This document shows positions 4,933 to 6,473 of a DNA stretch of 6,473 nucleotides, piece by piece. The DNA is from Clostridia bacterium (GTDB lineage: Bacteria > Bacillota > Clostridia > Oscillospirales > Acutalibacteraceae): assembly GCA_900763035.1 (NCBI GenBank), contig CAAFIS010000374.1:1-6473 (forward strand). Reading direction: 5' to 3'. The notes below the pieces were generated by a model. That model saw only the letters and a program-made list of their open reading frames with translations. It had not been told where the DNA came from and ran no database searches. The translations under genes were made by a program, and so were the position numbers. Every line of letters starts with the position of its first letter. Within the stretch, counting starts at the first letter, position 1.

Positions 4933-6414
4933 TCACACGATGATGCAGATCAGCCCGTTGCACCCCTCGTTGATGATCCGTTCGATCGTTTCGCGCAGCT
5001 TGGCACGGGCATCCTCCGGCATATGCCACAGCTTGGTGTGCAGCCCCTCGTTGACCAGTCCGTACAGCGACGTGCCGAAGATGTTCGACTCCCAGATCGC
5101 CGACGGCTCCTCGGCGAAGCGCCCCAGCAGATAGTCGACCAGCTCCTCGCTCTGCCGCTCACTGCCGACGATGGGCGATACCTCGGTGCGGATATCGGCG
5201 CGCATCATGTGGATCGAGGGCGCGGACGCGCGCAGACGCACGCCGTAGCGCCCGCTCTGGCGGATGATCTCCGGCTCCTCCAGCGTCATCTCCTCCATCT
5301 CCGGCATCACGATGCCGTAGCCGGTCTGCTCCACCTGCTCCAGTGCAGCGCGCACCTTTTCGTATTTTTTGCACGTGGCGGTCATGGAAAGCAGGCAGGA
5401 CATCAGCGCGCCCTCGTCGCCGATCTCCAGCCCCGTCGCCTCGCCCAGCACCTGATAGAACAGCTGCGGCTGCAGCACGGCGCAGATCGTGGCTGCGCCC
5501 GTGCCGAGATCCACGCCCGTCACCTCGGCGCGATCGATGTACGGGCAGCCGGTCAGCCCCTCGGCCAAGGCGGCGGTGTCGCCCACCCGCTCGGCGCGCT
5601 CGGCGGCCCGGCGCACCGTATCGGTCACGGCGGTGCGCACCGGATGCGTGGGCTCCAGGCGCATCACCCAGCCCGGCAGATCGATCCCCACCTCGCGCAG
5701 CGGGAAGCGGGTCAGCATCGCCTCCAGCATGGCACGGATCTCGTCCTCGCCCATGGTCAGGCAGTTGACCGGCTGCACAGGCACGCCGTAGCGGACGGAC
5801 AGCTCCTCGGCCAATGCGACGGCCGCAGGATCTGTGGGATCTTGTGTATTGAGCAGCACCGTGAAGGGCTTGTCGATGGCCTGCAGCTCGCGGATCACAC
5901 GCTCCTCCGCCTCGGCGTACTCTGCGCGCGGGATGTCGGTGATGCTGCCGTCCGTCGTCACCACCAGCCCCACGGTGGAATGGTCGGTGATCACGCGGCG
6001 CGTGCCCTCCTCTGCCGCCATGTTGAAGGGGATCTCCTCGTCATACCACGGCGTTTTCACCATGCGGGGCTGCTCCTCCTCGATGTAGCCCAGCGCGGAT
6101 GGGACAAGATAGCCCACGCAGTCGATCAGCCGCACGCGCAGCCCCGTCACCCCGTCGAGCGCGATCTGTGCCGCCTGCTCCGGGATGAATTTCGGCTCCG
6201 TCGTCATGATCGTGCGCCCCGCCGCCGACTGCGGCAGTTCGTCCGTCGCGCGCTCGCGCCGCGACACGTCGGTCATGTGCGGGATCACCAGCGTGTCCAT
6301 GAACCGTTTGATGAAGGTAGATTTGCCCGTGCGCACCGGTCCGACCACGCCGAGATAGATGTCGCCGCCGGTGCGCGCCGCCATATCCTGATACAGGCTG
6401 TTCGCATTTTCCAT
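4933..6414 (-). CDS. spoIVA: SpoIVA, spore coat morphogenetic ATPase
   Basis: Predicted 493-residue protein, essentially the length of the Bacillus subtilis protein (492). SpoIVA is made in the mother cell, is recruited to the forespore outer membrane by SpoVM, and polymerises with ATP hydrolysis into the basement layer on which coat and cortex depend. Visible features: Walker A GPVRTGKS at 25-32, the TIMTTEPKF segment at 68-76 that holds the sensor threonines, a Walker B-like LIDCVG at 96-101, and a LLNTQDP element at 187-193 where GTPases carry the specificity loop. The C-terminus, GLICIIV, matches the conserved hydrophobic end used for membrane and SpoVM contact. ATG 6414 follows GGAGG by 7 nt, preferred over the in-frame ATG at 6435, and restores the family N-terminus. 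First gene of the apparent three-gene sporulation operon. Sigma-E control is expected from the family; the promoter lies mostly outside the window. Confidence 0.98.
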   Translation of the reverse strand: MENANSLYQDMAARTGGDIYLGVVGPVRTGKSTFIKRFMDTLVIPHMTDVSRRERATDELPQSAAGRTIMTTEPKFIPEQAAQIALDGVTGLRVRLIDCVGYLVPSALGYIEEEQPRMVKTPWYDEEIPFNMAAEEGTRRVITDHSTVGLVVTTDGSITDIPRAEYAEAEERVIRELQAIDKPFTVLLNTQDPTDPAAVALAEELSVRYGVPVQPVNCLTMGEDEIRAMLEAMLTRFPLREVGIDLPGWVMRLEPTHPVRTAVTDTVRRAAERAERVGDTAALAEGLTGCPYIDRAEVTGVDLGTGAATICAVLQPQLFYQVLGEATGLEIGDEGALMSCLLSMTATCKKYEKVRAALEQVEQTGYGIVMPEMEEMTLEEPEIIRQSGRYGVRLRASAPSIHMMRADIRTEVSPIVGSERQSEELVDYLLGRFAEEPSAIWESNIFGTSLYGLVNEGLHTKLWHMPEDARAKLRETIERIINEGCNGLICIIV

Positions 6415-6473
6415 GTCGTTTCCTCCGCTCGTCATTGGTGGTTTCCGTTCTATCCCTATGCGGACGGCGGGCG
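6415..6473 (-). promoter_or_regulatory. spoIVA upstream region with ribosome binding site; promoter not resolved
   Basis: GGAGG at about 6426-6422 is the spoIVA ribosome binding site. Further up, CATAGGGATA (6460-6451, minus strand) begins like a sigma-E or sigma-K -10 (CATA), but it fits neither full consensus, and the expected -35 would lie at or beyond the window edge. Confidence 0.3.

Noticed and set aside
4457..5134. A 225-codon plus-strand open frame across the M23 linker and spoIVA 3' end
   Set aside because: Ser/Pro/Arg-rich composition, antisense to two well-supported genes, no motif or ribosome binding site; it mirrors the low-complexity linker.
6451..6460. CATAGGGATA as a sigma-E or sigma-K -10 box for spoIVA
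   Set aside because: Only the CATA part fits, the last positions do not, and the -35 region lies at or beyond the window edge, so it cannot be supported.
1..6473. CRISPR array, tRNA, rRNA, transposase or phage genes
   Set aside because: No regularly spaced direct repeats, cloverleaf signatures, rRNA motifs or DDE/integrase-like proteins were seen.

Overview
The window comes from a GC-rich, endospore-forming Firmicute. The deciding evidence is a complete spoIVA gene followed by an M23/M50 peptidase pair of the SpoIVFA/SpoIVFB type; spoIVA is restricted to endospore formers. The high GC content and the gut-type glycosidase fit a Clostridia lineage such as the Oscillospirales, but that placement is inference and no 16S or other marker is present.

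Layout: (1) 1-90, non-coding tail downstream of the first gene. (2) 91-1152, minus strand: an M42-family metallopeptidase with its metal-binding residues in place. (3) 1153-1452: a 300-bp divergent intergenic region, the most unusual part of the window. It holds a 150-bp element bounded by 19-bp inverted repeats (18/19 matching), with nested stems and an internal terminator-like hairpin. Next to it are two near-mirror-image divergent promoters, each TGGACG-N17-TATSAT with a TGC extension, whose -35 boxes flank an AT-rich palindrome. (4) 1453-3330, plus strand: a 625-residue DUF2961/GH172-type glycoside hydrolase without a signal peptide. (5) 3343-3388: a strong bidirectional terminator separating the converging transcription units. 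(6) 6414-3387, minus strand: an apparent sporulation operon, spoIVA, then a membrane-anchored M23 (LytM) protein, then a short M50 site-2 protease. The last two genes overlap by 8 nt.

How the genes may work together: SpoIVA is the ATPase that builds the basement layer of the spore coat on the forespore outer membrane. The SpoIVFA/SpoIVFB pair sits in the same membrane and controls pro-sigma-K processing in Bacillus. Their linkage here joins coat assembly and late mother-cell proteolysis in one unit. The M42 peptidase and the GH172 enzyme form a separate, divergently transcribed pair. They probably share a regulator at the central palindrome and act on cytoplasmic peptides and imported glycans. 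The M42 transcript would start with a long foldable leader, so RNA-level control is possible. A MITE-like origin for the same 150 bp is the main alternative.
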